64,000 bases of DNA from Porticoccus sp041581635 (GTDB taxonomy: Bacteria > Pseudomonadota > Gammaproteobacteria > Pseudomonadales > Porticoccaceae). Below are positions 16,823-25,908 of this stretch, piece by piece (within the stretch, counting starts at the first letter, position 1; the number at the start of each line of letters is the position of its first letter). The position numbers and the translations under genes were made by a program. A model generated the notes under the pieces. That model was not told the origin of the DNA and did no database searches. It saw only the letters and a list, made by a program, of their open reading frames with translations. Location: positions 1 to 64,000 of the forward strand of contig JBFICW010000011.1 in NCBI GenBank assembly GCA_041581635.1, given 5' to 3'.

Positions 16823-17132
16823 TACTAACTACCCCTTGGGGAGATCTAAAAAGCACGCAGCTTGCGTAATTATGGTTTTGGCATGGCAAAAAAAGAGAAC
16901 AGGGCTGCAACCACTCGCTCACTTGTTATCGTCCAGGCCGATTTTATATAAGATCGGCTGGTTCACTGGCAAACTTAAGAGCTCTTATCTATTTTTGTCT
17001 TCCTCCCCTTTGGCTCTATTTTTCCCGTCCAACCATTTCAGCATTAAACGGTTGTTGGCATTTTTCTAGGGATCGGAATTCTCTGTTGTGTGGCTCAGTG
17101 AATAGCGTGGCTTAGATGTGTCAAAGGGTGCT
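16823..17132. other. Intergenic stretch upstream of dcd
   Basis: About 300 bases between the unrecognised gene and the dcd promoter. The forward frame running through here (from 16644, inside the neighbouring gene) has no ribosome-binding site and a sequence unlike any protein. I see no tRNA, repeat or riboswitch. Confidence 0.5.
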
Positions 17133-17160
17133 TTGATCAGCTTGGTCAAAAAGGTATGAT
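17133..17160 (+). promoter_or_regulatory. Probable sigma-70 promoter of dcd
   Basis: TTGATC (17133-17138) and TATGAT (17155-17160) are separated by 16 bases, matching 4 and 5 of 6 consensus bases. They lie 57 bases before the dcd start codon. Confidence 0.5.
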
Positions 17161-17216
17161 GGCCGACTTTTAGTGCCAAATAGTTTTGGTGAGTCAGTCA
17201 TTATGAGTAGGTGCTT

Positions 17217-17789
17217 ATGAGTATTAAATCCGATAAATGGATCACCCGTATGTCTCGGGAACAGGGTATGATCGAGCCGTTTCAGGGTAGACAGGTGCGT
17301 CAGCCAGACCCCAATGGCGAGAAGGTGATTTCCTACGGTGTTTCAAGTTACGGTTACGATGTTCGTTGCGCTGACGAGTTCAAGATCTTCACCAATATTC
17401 ACTCCAAGACAGTCGATCCGAAACATTTTGATAACGATGCCTTTATTGATGTGAAGGGTGAGCACTGCGTTATTCCTCCTAACTCCTTTGCTTTGGCTCG
17501 TACCATTGAGTACTTTCGTATCCCACGTAACGTGTTGACGGTGTGTTTGGGTAAATCTACCTATGCCCGCTGCGGTATTATCGTGAATGTCACCCCGCTG
17601 GAACCAGAATGGGAAGGACACGTAACACTGGAATTTTCAAATACCACTAGCCTGCCGGCAAAAATTTATGCCAACGAAGGTGTTGCCCAGATGCTGTTTT
17701 TTGAGTCTGACGAGGTCTGTGAAGTTTCTTATGCCGATCGCGGTGGTAAGTACCAGGGTCAAACTGGCGTTACACTGCCAAAAGCTTGA
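17217..17789 (+). CDS. dcd: dCTP deaminase
   Basis: 190 residues from the ATG at 17217 (M-S-I-K-S-D-K-W-I), the usual start of the family; a GTG two codons earlier is less likely. An AGGTG at 17209-17213 can serve as the ribosome-binding site. The protein shows the trimeric dUTPase-like fold motifs: S-S-Y-G-Y-D-V-R, G-K-S-T-Y-A-R-C-G, and the catalytic-site segment T-P-L-E-P-E-W-E-G-H, ending in G-K-Y-Q-G-Q. It deaminates dCTP to dUTP, the main route to dTMP in gammaproteobacteria. Transcribed alone, followed by a hairpin. Confidence 0.97.
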   Translation: MSIKSDKWITRMSREQGMIEPFQGRQVRQPDPNGEKVISYGVSSYGYDVRCADEFKIFTNIHSKTVDPKHFDNDAFIDVKGEHCVIPPNSFALARTIEYFRIPRNVLTVCLGKSTYARCGIIVNVTPLEPEWEGHVTLEFSNTTSLPAKIYANEGVAQMLFFESDEVCEVSYADRGGKYQGQTGVTLPKA

Positions 17790-17807
17790 TCAAAGGCTTC
17801 TCTTAGG

Positions 17808-17835
17808 CACCATGCCTATGGCAGGTATGGTGTTT
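17808..17835 (+). terminator. Probable terminator after dcd
   Basis: CACCATGCC (17808-17816) pairs with GGTATGGTG (17824-17832) through one G-T wobble, with a 7-base loop, followed by TTT. It lies 19 bases after the dcd stop. The short T run makes it a weak intrinsic terminator. Confidence 0.45.
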
Positions 17836-17852
17836 CTGTCGACGACGATTCA

Positions 17853-18233
17853 TTAATTGCCATATACCCATGGTGTACGCGTAAGTGCCACGGACAGAAT
17901 ATAGCCAAACGTGGCTACTGACAGCAGGCTAAATAAAAGACGTACACCTGCAGTTTTTCCCCGTTTGATAGCAATTGTTCCGGTAACGATGTAGACGAGT
18001 AATGCTATAAATTTAGCCGTTAGCCAGCTATCTACAAAAGGATACTGGTGGCTGATAATCATCATGTAAATGGCACAGCTAAGCAGCAGGGTATCGTTGA
18101 TGTGGGGGGCGATTTTGACCCATTTTTGTTGTAGTTTTGGCGATTCAGTGACCGACCAGATACTGCGAATGATGAAAAGACTAATGCTAATGACAGCAAA
18201 GCTTACATGCGCATTTTTGATAATAAGGTACAT
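17853..18233 (-). CDS. SirB2-family small membrane protein
   Basis: 126 residues with four predicted membrane helices and the SirB2-type start (Y-L-I-I-K-N-A-H-V-S-F-A-V-I-S). Conserved features include K-N-A-H in helix 1, H-I-N-D-T in the middle and a W-L-T-A-K-F segment. SirB proteins were named from an invasion-regulation locus in Salmonella, but their biochemical role is unknown; some members are associated with haem or quinone context. It stands between dcd (convergent) and the DUF3014 gene on the same strand, 62 bases downstream of that gene. Confidence 0.75.
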   Translation of the reverse strand: MYLIIKNAHVSFAVISISLFIIRSIWSVTESPKLQQKWVKIAPHINDTLLLSCAIYMMIISHQYPFVDSWLTAKFIALLVYIVTGTIAIKRGKTAGVRLLFSLLSVATFGYILSVALTRTPWVYGN

Positions 18234-18295
18234 GTTATTGCGCTTCCATTAGGGTGGTTTTGGTGGGCTGGCATCTGGTTTTTTGCCCGCGCCTG

Positions 18296-19168
18296 TTACT
18301 CTCCGGGGTCGCCAGCTCCAAGTAATGCATTCCGGAGCTCTCGAGCTTTACGCTGGAGACTGCGGGTATTGTCTGGCCCCATTCTCAGTAATTGTTTCTG
18401 AATAGGGGGAAGCGCTTCCAATTGCTTGTCGGCATATTTGTACTGCACTGATTCTTGAGTTAATGCCACCGGTGTCTTTGGGATGGGGGTCGCTAATACC
18501 TGATCCAGTGCCGCGATAATGGCGTTATCTAAATCCTCCGGTGGATAGCCTAGCTCTTCATAGGCTTGTTCAAGCAGTGGGCGGAATAGATGAAAGAAAT
18601 CAATCAGCTGGTTGCTATCGACACTTTCGATGACGTTTTTTAGATAGTTGTAGCGCTGGTAGTTATTTGGGTCTATCCAGAGGTGTTCACTTTCTTTTCT
18701 CGCCAGAAATTTACTTTTTGGGGCGGGCACGTTGAGCATTTTAGGTAATAAAATACCGCGGGAAAGCCCATCGATTAAAGTAATGCTGCGTCGGATGATA
18801 TGGTCAGCGTGAAACCATTGAGATAATTTGCCATCCGGTGTCAGTGAATTGAGTTTTTTTCTGGCGCTTTCATCACTTTCATCCAATGTGGGTAAGATGA
18901 GTGATGGCTCGGCTGGTACTGGTTGTTGTGGAATATCTTCAGTGATGACTGAAGTGGCTGCCGACGGTGGGTTGACGACGGGGGCGGATTCTTCAAGCGT
19001 CAATGTTTCAGGCTGCATCTTTGTGGACTTGGGCGGGGTTGATGTCGGCATTAGTAGGAAGTAACCCAGTCCGCCCAGAATACAGAGCATAATCACCAAA
19101 AGGATCCATTTATTACCCGAACCTGTTGAGGTAGACCGCTCTGGGCGCTCATCTGGTGAGATTTGCAT
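18296..19168 (-). CDS. DUF3014 protein, membrane-anchored periplasmic
   Basis: 290 residues: a short cytoplasmic N-terminus, one membrane helix (about 20-41, W-I-L-L-V-I-M-L-C-I-L-G-G), a Pro/Thr/Glu-rich linker to about residue 95, then a globular domain. That domain contains R-R-S-I-T-L-I-D-G-L-S-R-G, Y-Q-R-Y-N and the C-terminal K-Q-L-L-R-M-G-P-x-N typical of DUF3014. Its function is unknown; the architecture suggests an envelope protein facing the periplasm. It forms a likely transcription unit with the SirB2 gene downstream. Confidence 0.8.
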   Translation of the reverse strand: MQISPDERPERSTSTGSGNKWILLVIMLCILGGLGYFLLMPTSTPPKSTKMQPETLTLEESAPVVNPPSAATSVITEDIPQQPVPAEPSLILPTLDESDESARKKLNSLTPDGKLSQWFHADHIIRRSITLIDGLSRGILLPKMLNVPAPKSKFLARKESEHLWIDPNNYQRYNYLKNVIESVDSNQLIDFFHLFRPLLEQAYEELGYPPEDLDNAIIAALDQVLATPIPKTPVALTQESVQYKYADKQLEALPPIQKQLLRMGPDNTRSLQRKARELRNALLGAGDPGE

Positions 19169-19222
19169 GATTCAGCTCCGTATTGGGTGTTGTGTTTATC
19201 GCTACAGGTTTTTCACCATGAT

Positions 19223-19972
19223 TTAGTCATTCACCATTGAAAGCGTTAGTCTTTGCTTGTCTAGGTTGCCTTCTTTAAGGGTGATTTTATAGTCCTCCCC
19301 GCCTTTTTCTTGCTGCCAGAGTTGTACCAGAAGGTAATTCCACTGTGGGGCGAACCAGAACAATGTTTCCCGGTCATCATCTTCACGCACGCGTCTTACT
19401 TTTAGGGCTGTGATTTTACCCATTGGGGTATCGAGGGTTTCCTCACCCAGGGTTTCAAAGTTGTATTGCTTGACTCTGCCACGGCTGATGACCTGATATT
19501 GCAGGGGAGAAACTTGATTGACGAGATCTCTCTGTAGCTGTACCTGATAGGTCAGTCGGTTGAGCAAGCCATCTTCCAAGGTTACTTGGCGCTCTTTCTT
19601 TTTAGCCTTGTAGTTGGCGATACCCATTTTTCGGTCATATTTGAGTTTCTCGGTTTTCTTCATACCTAAAATATTTCGTTTGTACTGATAACTCTGATCA
19701 ACAATGCGTTGGTTTTTGTCGAGTGTGAAAGCGCCTTCTTCCTCTATGCTGCTGAGCATGTTTTTGGCTGTGGTGGTCAACACATACTGGTTGCCATCGA
19801 AGATAAGCTGCCGTTCTGCTTTGATGTCCATACCGTTGTAGTTGGCTGCATAGGCGAGCCGGTAAGGGGTTAACGCTGGGTCGAAATTCGTGTCATCACT
19901 GGCCATGGATACCTCCAAGGTACTCAGTAGCGCGAGGCATGAAAAAGTAAAAATAGTTATGGCTTTGGCCAT
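19223..19972 (-). CDS. DUF3108 periplasmic protein
   Basis: 249 residues from ATG at 19972, chosen because it starts a standard signal peptide (M-A-K-A-I-T-I-F-T-F-S-C ... cleavage near S-M-A-S) and follows an AGGTCGAG; an upstream ATG at 20011 would add 13 polar residues. The mature part is a DUF3108 beta-rich domain beginning Y-R-L-A-Y-A-A-N-Y-N-G, with later T-P-M-G-K-I-T-A-L-K-V and F-W-F-A-P-Q-W-N-Y-L-L-V. The fold is related to lipoprotein-carrier-like barrels; no catalytic residues are recognised. It is usually found directly downstream of purN, as here (93 bases). Confidence 0.85.
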   Translation of the reverse strand: MAKAITIFTFSCLALLSTLEVSMASDDTNFDPALTPYRLAYAANYNGMDIKAERQLIFDGNQYVLTTTAKNMLSSIEEEGAFTLDKNQRIVDQSYQYKRNILGMKKTEKLKYDRKMGIANYKAKKKERQVTLEDGLLNRLTYQVQLQRDLVNQVSPLQYQVISRGRVKQYNFETLGEETLDTPMGKITALKVRRVREDDDRETLFWFAPQWNYLLVQLWQQEKGGEDYKITLKEGNLDKQRLTLSMVND

Positions 19973-20065
19973 GGTCGCTCGACCTGGATTGAGGTGCTTG
20001 TATAAGTACATAGAGATGTTGCTTCCCTGAAATGCCCAAGACGATTGTTAGATACAGTTTAGCCC

Positions 20066-20737
20066 TTATTGTTCAGCGAGTGCAGTAGGGAAGGGAAACC
20101 CAGTGTCTGGCAGTGCTTCATTATTGAGATGTGGTATGCCATCTTGTAGCGTCAGCTTTCCTTCACAATACCATTGGGCTGCCAGTGGGTATATTTGATG
20201 TTCTTGCGTAAGAATTCTACTGGCTAATGTATCGGCAGTATCGCCGTCCAGTATGGGTACTTCTGCCTGAATTATCGCTGGCCCACCATCCAAGTCACAG
20301 GTGACAAAATGTACGGTGGCACCGGCCTTTCTGTCTCCGGCATCGATGGCCCGCTGGTGAGTATGCAGGCCAGGATATTTGGGGAGCAGAGATGGATGTA
20401 TATTCATAATGTGACCGGCGAAGCGGTTGACAAACTCAGGCGTTAGGATTCGCATAAACCCGGCCAGTATCACCAGATCCGGTTGGTAGCTTGCCACTCT
20501 TTCAGCAAGCTCGGCATCAAAGCTCGCCCGGTCGGAAAATGCCTTGTGATTCAAAACTTCCGTGGGGATGCAGGCATTTTGAGCGCGCTCTAACCCCAAC
20601 ACATCCGCTTTATTGCTAAGCACACCTACTATGTCGGCATTGAGTCGGTTGCTCTTGGTCGCATCGATAAATGCTTGCAGGTTACTGCCACTGCCTGAAA
20701 TTAGTACGACTAGCCGAGACCGTTTACCTGATGTCAT
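20066..20737 (-). CDS. purN: Phosphoribosylglycinamide formyltransferase 1
   Basis: 223 residues. The start R-L-V-V-L-I-S-G-S-G-S-N-L-Q-A is the PurN phosphate-binding motif; the catalytic set is seen as H-I-M-N-I-H-P-S-L-L-P (Asn and His) with the later Asp in D-G-G-P-A-I. It transfers a formyl group from 10-formyltetrahydrofolate to GAR, the third step of purine synthesis. It begins 3 bases after purM ends, so the two are one operon. Confidence 0.96.
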   Translation of the reverse strand: MTSGKRSRLVVLISGSGSNLQAFIDATKSNRLNADIVGVLSNKADVLGLERAQNACIPTEVLNHKAFSDRASFDAELAERVASYQPDLVILAGFMRILTPEFVNRFAGHIMNIHPSLLPKYPGLHTHQRAIDAGDRKAGATVHFVTCDLDGGPAIIQAEVPILDGDTADTLASRILTQEHQIYPLAAQWYCEGKLTLQDGIPHLNNEALPDTGFPFPTALAEQ

Positions 20738-20740
20738 GGA

Positions 20741-21799
20741 TTACAGTCCTTGCAGTTCGACCTGTTCTTCGTTCGGTTCGGCATGGGCAATACTGCCGAT
20801 AATAAAGGCGTCTTCACCGGCGGCATGCAGGGTATCAATGGCGTTATCAGCAGCTTCACTGGGGACACAAATGACCATGCCTACGCCACAGTTAAAGGTG
20901 CGGTGCATTTCTTCTGGGGTTACATTACCGTTTTCTTGTAACCAATCAAAAATGGCGGGTCGTTGCCAGCTGGCGGTGTCAATGATGGCTTTGGTGCTAT
21001 CAGGTAATACCCGTGGAATATTTTCCAGTAGGCCGCCACCAGTAATATGCGAGATGGCGTGTACCGGTACATGGGCATGATCCACCAGTGCGAGAATTGA
21101 TTTCACATAGATGCGGGTGGGGGTAAGCAACGCTTCGCCCAGCGGCTTTCCATCTACCCTGTCATTGCGAACATCAGCACCGGAAACATCAATAATTTTG
21201 CGTATGAGTGAGTAGCCATTGGAGTGGGGGCCGCTGGCCGCGAGCCCGATTAGCGTATCGCCCACATGCACGGCGCTGCCATCAATAATATCGGCTTTTT
21301 CTACGATTCCTACGCAGAAGCCGGCAAGATCATAGTCTTCGCCTTCATACATACCGGGCATTTCTGCCGTTTCTCCTCCGACCAGAGAGCACCCAGATTG
21401 AATACAGCCTTCGCCGATACCGGCTACAACCGCAGCGGCCGTATCGACGTTAAGTTTTCCCGTTGCGTAGTAATCGAGAAAAAATAGTGGTTCAGCACCA
21501 CAAACAATAAGGTCGTTAACACACATGGCGACCAGGTCTATGCCGATGGTGTCATGCAGTTCTAAATCCATTGCCAACTTTAGTTTGGTTCCAACGCCAT
21601 CGGTGCCAGATGCCAGTACGGGCTCATCGTAGCCACTAGGTAAGCTAAATAGCGCGCCAAATCCGCCCAGTCCCGCGAGCACTTCAGGTCGACGAGTGCG
21701 CTTGGCAACATCTTTGATTCGTTCAACGAGGGCGTTGCCTGCATCGATATCGACACCGGCGTCTTTATAGCTGAGAGGGGTTGGCTGTTGGTCGCTCAT
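20741..21799 (-). CDS. purM: Phosphoribosylformylglycinamidine cyclo-ligase
   Basis: 352 residues, standard length for AIR synthetase. Motifs seen: S-Y-K-D-A-G-V-D-I at the start, S-G-T-D-G-V-G-T-K, the G-G-E-T-A-E-M-P-G-M-Y signature, and H-I-T-G-G-G-L-L-E-N-I-P-R. It closes the imidazole ring (FGAM to AIR) using ATP. First gene of a purM-purN unit, divergent from the DUF2066-hda pair across about 130 bases, where the promoters of both units must lie. The purM-purN order beside a DUF2066 gene and hda is conserved in pseudomonads and relatives. Confidence 0.97.
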   Translation of the reverse strand: MSDQQPTPLSYKDAGVDIDAGNALVERIKDVAKRTRRPEVLAGLGGFGALFSLPSGYDEPVLASGTDGVGTKLKLAMDLELHDTIGIDLVAMCVNDLIVCGAEPLFFLDYYATGKLNVDTAAAVVAGIGEGCIQSGCSLVGGETAEMPGMYEGEDYDLAGFCVGIVEKADIIDGSAVHVGDTLIGLAASGPHSNGYSLIRKIIDVSGADVRNDRVDGKPLGEALLTPTRIYVKSILALVDHAHVPVHAISHITGGGLLENIPRVLPDSTKAIIDTASWQRPAIFDWLQENGNVTPEEMHRTFNCGVGMVICVPSEAADNAIDTLHAAGEDAFIIGSIAHAEPNEEQVELQGL

Positions 21800-21930
21800 A
21801 CATTGCCTTATGGTTATCTAGCCGTTGCTTTGATGTGGGGCTGATTAAAAGAGCGAGTATTTTATATGAAAACCCACGAACTGGCAGTTAGATAATGGGT
21901 CTATTTAGCCTCTGCTGTTACAATCGCGCC

Positions 21931-23133
21931 ATGAAAAACCTCTTCATGTTTAAAAATGCACTGATTTACCTGATGGTTTCGGCATTGTTTTCGCCATTGG
22001 CGTTTGCTGAGCCAGTTTCGGATCTGTACAAAACCGTGGTTCCTGTGTCCGGGCAAGGCGCTAATGAGCGTTTGCGAGCCATGAGCGTTGGCTTGGAAAA
22101 GGTGCTGATTAAGGTCACGGGCGACAGTCAGGTGCTGCTGAAGATGGGAGGCACCGATGCGTTTTCCAATGCCAAGCGCTATGTAACACAGTATGGCTAC
22201 GTAAGTGATAGGAACTCGCTGGCTGATGATCCCTCTGAATCACCGGCAATCGGATTAAGCCTAAGCTTTGCTGAGTCATCGATTGATCGGTTGCTGCGTC
22301 AGTACCAGTTGCAGATATGGCCGTCAGATAGGCCTGGGTTGTTGGTGTGGGCCGTTGTTGATGACCCGGTGATGGGAAAGAACTTCATCTCAGCTGAGAC
22401 GTTGCCAGAAGCGGTGGAAGCCTTGGAGAGATTGATGGGTGACCGTGGCGCGCCCCTGATATTGCCGCTACTGGACTTGCAGGATCAGCAGGCTGTTTCT
22501 GTCGGAGATGTGTGGAATCTAAATCCCGTTAAGTTGGCCGCTGCGGCGAAACGTTATGATACCGAGTTCTGGTTGGCGCTGCGTCTCTATAAGAGTTCTA
22601 CAGGGCAGTGGCGAGGTGCTCGGCTGTTAAACCTCAAGGGTGATGAAAACTTGAGTACCCTGTCTGCCAGTAGCCTGTCTGAACTTATGAACCAGGTGGT
22701 GCCAGAGGTTGTCGATAGTTTGGCCAGTCGCTATGCCTACACGCCAAATCTCGTCAATGAAGAGTTGCTGGTTCAGATTGAAAACATCGTTGATTATAAG
22801 GTGTTTAATAAGGTCACCAGCTACTTCGAGTCACTGGAAGTTGTGAATCATTTAACCGTAGATTATGTGGATAACGATCGCTTGGGGCTGCGACTTTATG
22901 TCGAAGGTGATGTCGATTTATTACTGAACACGTTACGCCGAGATCGACGTTTGGCTGAGCTGGTGGACGTGGATATTCCGAGTTCCCAGGTTCGTGTTCC
23001 TGTTCCTGTAACTACGACGCCTGCTCTAGAAGAGAGTATGCCCAACCCTGAGTTGTCTGAACCTGTTCAAGCGGCCCCCACTCCCGTACCCGCTGTGATT
23101 AAACGTTACCATTTTCGCTGGGGAGGGAGGTAG
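21931..23133 (+). CDS. DUF2066 periplasmic protein
   Basis: 400 residues from ATG at 21931, which begins a clear signal peptide (M-K-N-L-F-M-F-K-N-A, cleavage near L-A-F-A/E). The frame is open from 21895, but the added residues spoil the signal peptide. The DUF2066 domain covers the mature N-terminus (L-Y-K-T-V-V-P-V, then R-L-R-A-M-S-V-G-L-E-K-V-L-I-K-V-T-G-D). The C-terminal 40 residues are Pro/Val rich before a basic end. Function unknown. Its last base overlaps the GTG of hda, so the pair is translationally coupled. Confidence 0.85.
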   Translation: MKNLFMFKNALIYLMVSALFSPLAFAEPVSDLYKTVVPVSGQGANERLRAMSVGLEKVLIKVTGDSQVLLKMGGTDAFSNAKRYVTQYGYVSDRNSLADDPSESPAIGLSLSFAESSIDRLLRQYQLQIWPSDRPGLLVWAVVDDPVMGKNFISAETLPEAVEALERLMGDRGAPLILPLLDLQDQQAVSVGDVWNLNPVKLAAAAKRYDTEFWLALRLYKSSTGQWRGARLLNLKGDENLSTLSASSLSELMNQVVPEVVDSLASRYAYTPNLVNEELLVQIENIVDYKVFNKVTSYFESLEVVNHLTVDYVDNDRLGLRLYVEGDVDLLLNTLRRDRRLAELVDVDIPSSQVRVPVPVTTTPALEESMPNPELSEPVQAAPTPVPAVIKRYHFRWGGR

Positions 23134-23837
23134 TGCCCAAGCAACTCAGCCTGAGTGTTAATCTGAACGATGACGCAACTTTTGATAATTTCTTTCTTCG
23201 AGAGCAAGATCAAAAGCGTCAAGTGGTCGGCTTGCTGCGCAATCAACTCATGTCTGGGGAAGAACCCTTTGTCTATCTATGGGGCGCGGTAGGTAGTGGT
23301 GTTTCTCACTTATTGCAGGCTAGTTGCCACACTGCGGCAGCCAATGGGTTAATAGCACAGTACCTGCCTTTATCAGAGTTGATGGATTATCCACCCCAGG
23401 CACTGCTGGAAAACCTGGAGGAAATGGCATTGATTTGCCTTGATGATATACAGGTCGTGGCGGGGAATGCCGAATGGGAAGAGGCGTTGTTTGGTCTTTA
23501 TAACCGCGTTAGACAGGCCGGCACTCGACTCCTTGTCGGCGCTGAGCTGGCACCACGTGAGCTTCCCTTGCAGTTGGTCGATTTGCAATCTCGTTTGGGA
23601 TGGGGCCCGGTGTTTCAGTTGCCGGCCTTGGCTGATGAGCTTAAGGTGTCAGTTATCCAGTTCCGGGCTTCTCGTCGAGGGATGTTGTTGGGTGATGAGG
23701 TGGCCGGTTACCTGATTAATCGAGCCGCTCGAGATTTAGCCGGATTGATGTCTTGTCTCGATACCTTGGAAACGGCTTCTTTAGAGGCCGGCAGAAAGCT
23801 CAGCATCCCTTTTGTTAAGCAGGTATTTGGCTTTTAA
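23133..23837 (+). CDS. hda: DnaA regulatory inactivator Hda
   Basis: 234 residues starting at GTG 23133, which overlaps the preceding stop by one base. It is homologous to DnaA domain III: an N-terminal clamp-binding-type motif Q-L-S-L-S-V (contacts the beta clamp in Hda), D-D-A-T-F-D-N-F-F, a Walker A region reduced to W-G-A-V-G-S-G-V-S-H, Walker B L-I-C-L-D-D-I-Q, and sensor-2 region L-A-G-L-M-S-C-L-D. With DNA-loaded clamp it stimulates ATP hydrolysis by DnaA to prevent re-initiation of replication. The Walker A lysine position holds Val, deviating from DnaA as in several Hda proteins. Confidence 0.92.
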   Translation: MPKQLSLSVNLNDDATFDNFFLREQDQKRQVVGLLRNQLMSGEEPFVYLWGAVGSGVSHLLQASCHTAAANGLIAQYLPLSELMDYPPQALLENLEEMALICLDDIQVVAGNAEWEEALFGLYNRVRQAGTRLLVGAELAPRELPLQLVDLQSRLGWGPVFQLPALADELKVSVIQFRASRRGMLLGDEVAGYLINRAARDLAGLMSCLDTLETASLEAGRKLSIPFVKQVFGF

Positions 23838-23844
23838 CCAATGA

Positions 23845-25269
23845 TTAGCAACTGATGGCTTTGGTTTCCAGATAGTCTTCAAACCCGTATTTACCCCACT
23901 CCCGACCATTTCCAGACTGTTTGTATCCACCAAAGGGCGCATCATAGCCATGGGTGGCATAATTGACTCTCACCATGCCCGCTCGGAGTCTGCGGGCAAT
24001 GCGTAGACCGCGATCTACATCGCCGGTTTGGATATAGGCGGCAAGCCCGTAGGCGGTATCGTTGGCGATATGGATAGCCTCGTCTTCATCGTTATAGGGG
24101 ATCATTACCAACACCGGTCCAAACACTTCTTCCTGTGCGATGGTCATCTGGTTGTTAACATCGGCAAAAAGTGTGGGCCTGGCATAATGGCCTATCTCTA
24201 ACCCTTTGGGTTTTCCAGGCCCTCCGGCGATCAGGCTGGCTCCTTCGTCGATAGCGGTCTGGATTAGCTGTTGAACCTTGTCATACTGGGTGCGACTTGC
24301 CAGTGGTCCCAGGTGTCGGCCAGCCTTGTCAGGATGATCTACGTTGACTTTTTCAAGGGCTGTTTTGGCTAATGCTACCGCTTCGTCATATCGTGATTTT
24401 GGTATTAGCATACGGGTGGGGGCATTGCAGGACTGACCGGTATTTTCCATACAGTGGAATACGCCCTTTTTTACCGCACCTTCAAAGTCAGCGTCGTCCA
24501 GCAGGATGTTGGGTGATTTTCCTCCCAGCTCCTGCGTCACTCGCTTTACTGTATCGGCGGCAGCCTTCGCCACACTGACACCTCCACGAGTAGAGCCGGT
24601 AAATGAAATCATCTGGATGTCCGGATGTCTGGCCAATGCTGTTCCTACAATGGTGCCGTCACCGTTTACCAGGTTAAAAACCCCGGGAGGAAATCCCGCC
24701 TGGTCGATCATTTCTGCAAACAGATGGGCACTGAGCGGTGCCACTCCGCTGGGTTTTAGAATCATGGTGCAACCCGTAGCAATGGCCGGTGCGACCTTGC
24801 AGGCTATCTGATTGATCGGCCAGTTCCAGGGGGTGATCAAGCCACAGACGCCTATGGGCTCTTTGACAATTAGGGTGTTATGGATGCGTTGCTCGAATTC
24901 ATAGTGTCTAAGTACATCAATAGCACTTTGAAGATGGCCGCGACCACAGTCGGCCTGCGCTCTCTCTGAAAAACTCACCGGAGCGCCCATTTCCAGGCGG
25001 ATAGCTTCTGCCATTTCGCTGTACCGTGCCATGTAAATGGCCAAAAGCTTTTCAAGTAGCGCCAGTCGTTGCTCTGGACTGGTTTGAGAAAATTCATCAA
25101 AGGCGCTGTTGGCAGCGGCAACGGCCTTATCGACATCGGCCGTAATTCCGAGCGATATAACCGCAACGTGTTTTTCTGTGGCGGGGTTTTCAACGGGAAA
25201 ATCGTTGGCTTGAATGGGATTGACCCACTCGCCATTGATGTAGAACTTACGACAGTCTTTCACGGGCAC
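23845..25269 (-). CDS. NAD(P)-dependent aldehyde dehydrogenase family protein
   Basis: 474 residues with the full ALDH fold. Seen: T-P-W-N-W-P-I-N-Q and K-P-S-G (cofactor binding), F-T-G-S-T-R-G-G, the general-base Glu in V-T-Q-E-L-G-G-K-S-P-N, and the catalytic Cys in N-T-G-Q-S-C-N-A-P-T-R-M (about residue 284). The signature E-E-V-F-G-P-V follows. Substrate unknown; it oxidises some aldehyde to the acid. The gene is monocistronic and converges on hda with 7 bases between stops. Confidence 0.92.
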   Translation of the reverse strand: MPVKDCRKFYINGEWVNPIQANDFPVENPATEKHVAVISLGITADVDKAVAAANSAFDEFSQTSPEQRLALLEKLLAIYMARYSEMAEAIRLEMGAPVSFSERAQADCGRGHLQSAIDVLRHYEFEQRIHNTLIVKEPIGVCGLITPWNWPINQIACKVAPAIATGCTMILKPSGVAPLSAHLFAEMIDQAGFPPGVFNLVNGDGTIVGTALARHPDIQMISFTGSTRGGVSVAKAAADTVKRVTQELGGKSPNILLDDADFEGAVKKGVFHCMENTGQSCNAPTRMLIPKSRYDEAVALAKTALEKVNVDHPDKAGRHLGPLASRTQYDKVQQLIQTAIDEGASLIAGGPGKPKGLEIGHYARPTLFADVNNQMTIAQEEVFGPVLVMIPYNDEDEAIHIANDTAYGLAAYIQTGDVDRGLRIARRLRAGMVRVNYATHGYDAPFGGYKQSGNGREWGKYGFEDYLETKAISC

Positions 25270-25410
25270 CCCAGCGTTGGATCATTTTGTATGGATGATA
25301 GCAAGCTAAACGATTACCGGAGTAATGTATCAAGCTCTTTATGAGAGCAGATATACCTCTTATGGGGGGGCATATTTTCGTTCAGCTGGCTAGGTTGATG
25401 GTTCGCGACG

Positions 25411-25908
25411 TTAATTTGAGTGAGTGAATTCCGGGTGGTTATTAGTTTCCTTCGTCAGACTGGCGACCACTTGTTTAAGCGTCGCAACAGTCTGTGGCCC
25501 AAGTAAGACCTTGCGAAACTTCCCTTGCTGGTCAACGACGAGAGTCTCAGGGAGTACGCCGCTTGGCGTCACGTCAAATTGTAAGCGGGGATCTTCAGTT
25601 AGCACCGAAAATTCAATACCCATGGCTTTCGATTGTTGAGCTAATTGCTCCCCTTGAATACCGTCAAAATTTACTGCCAAGACACGCGCTTGCCCGGTCA
25701 TCTCTTTTTGAAAGTCATTGAGTTCGGGCATCTCTTTCCTGCAGGGCTTACACCACTCTGCCCAATAGTTAATAAAAATTACTTTGCCTTGTAGTTCAGA
25801 AAAATGAATTTCACCACCACCGAGTAGTGGGTAGGCTGTTTCTCGTTCTGCACAGGCACATGAGAACAGCAGAAAAAAACCAAATAGCAGCTTAGCACTC
25901 TTGATCAT
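25411..25908 (-). CDS. TlpA-like periplasmic thioredoxin lipoprotein
   Basis: 165 residues from ATG at 25908, which begins a signal peptide (M-I-K-S-A-K-L-L-F) ending in a lipobox-like L-F-S-C with Cys17. The thioredoxin fold has active site W-A-E-W-C-K-P-C and the cis-Pro region T-P-S-G-V-L-P-E-T. Such proteins reduce periplasmic disulfides, for example in cytochrome c maturation or oxidative repair; the target is not evident. The start lies inside the last codons of the upstream yihY-like gene (17-base overlap), so the two are coupled. The frame is open upstream but in the yihY coding region. Confidence 0.85.
   Translation of the reverse strand: MIKSAKLLFGFFLLFSCACAERETAYPLLGGGEIHFSELQGKVIFINYWAEWCKPCRKEMPELNDFQKEMTGQARVLAVNFDGIQGEQLAQQSKAMGIEFSVLTEDPRLQFDVTPSGVLPETLVVDQQGKFRKVLLGPQTVATLKQVVASLTKETNNHPEFTHSN

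Noticed and set aside
16644..17069. Forward frame of 141 residues before dcd
   Set aside because: Begins antisense in the unknown gene, has no ribosome-binding site and no protein-like pattern.
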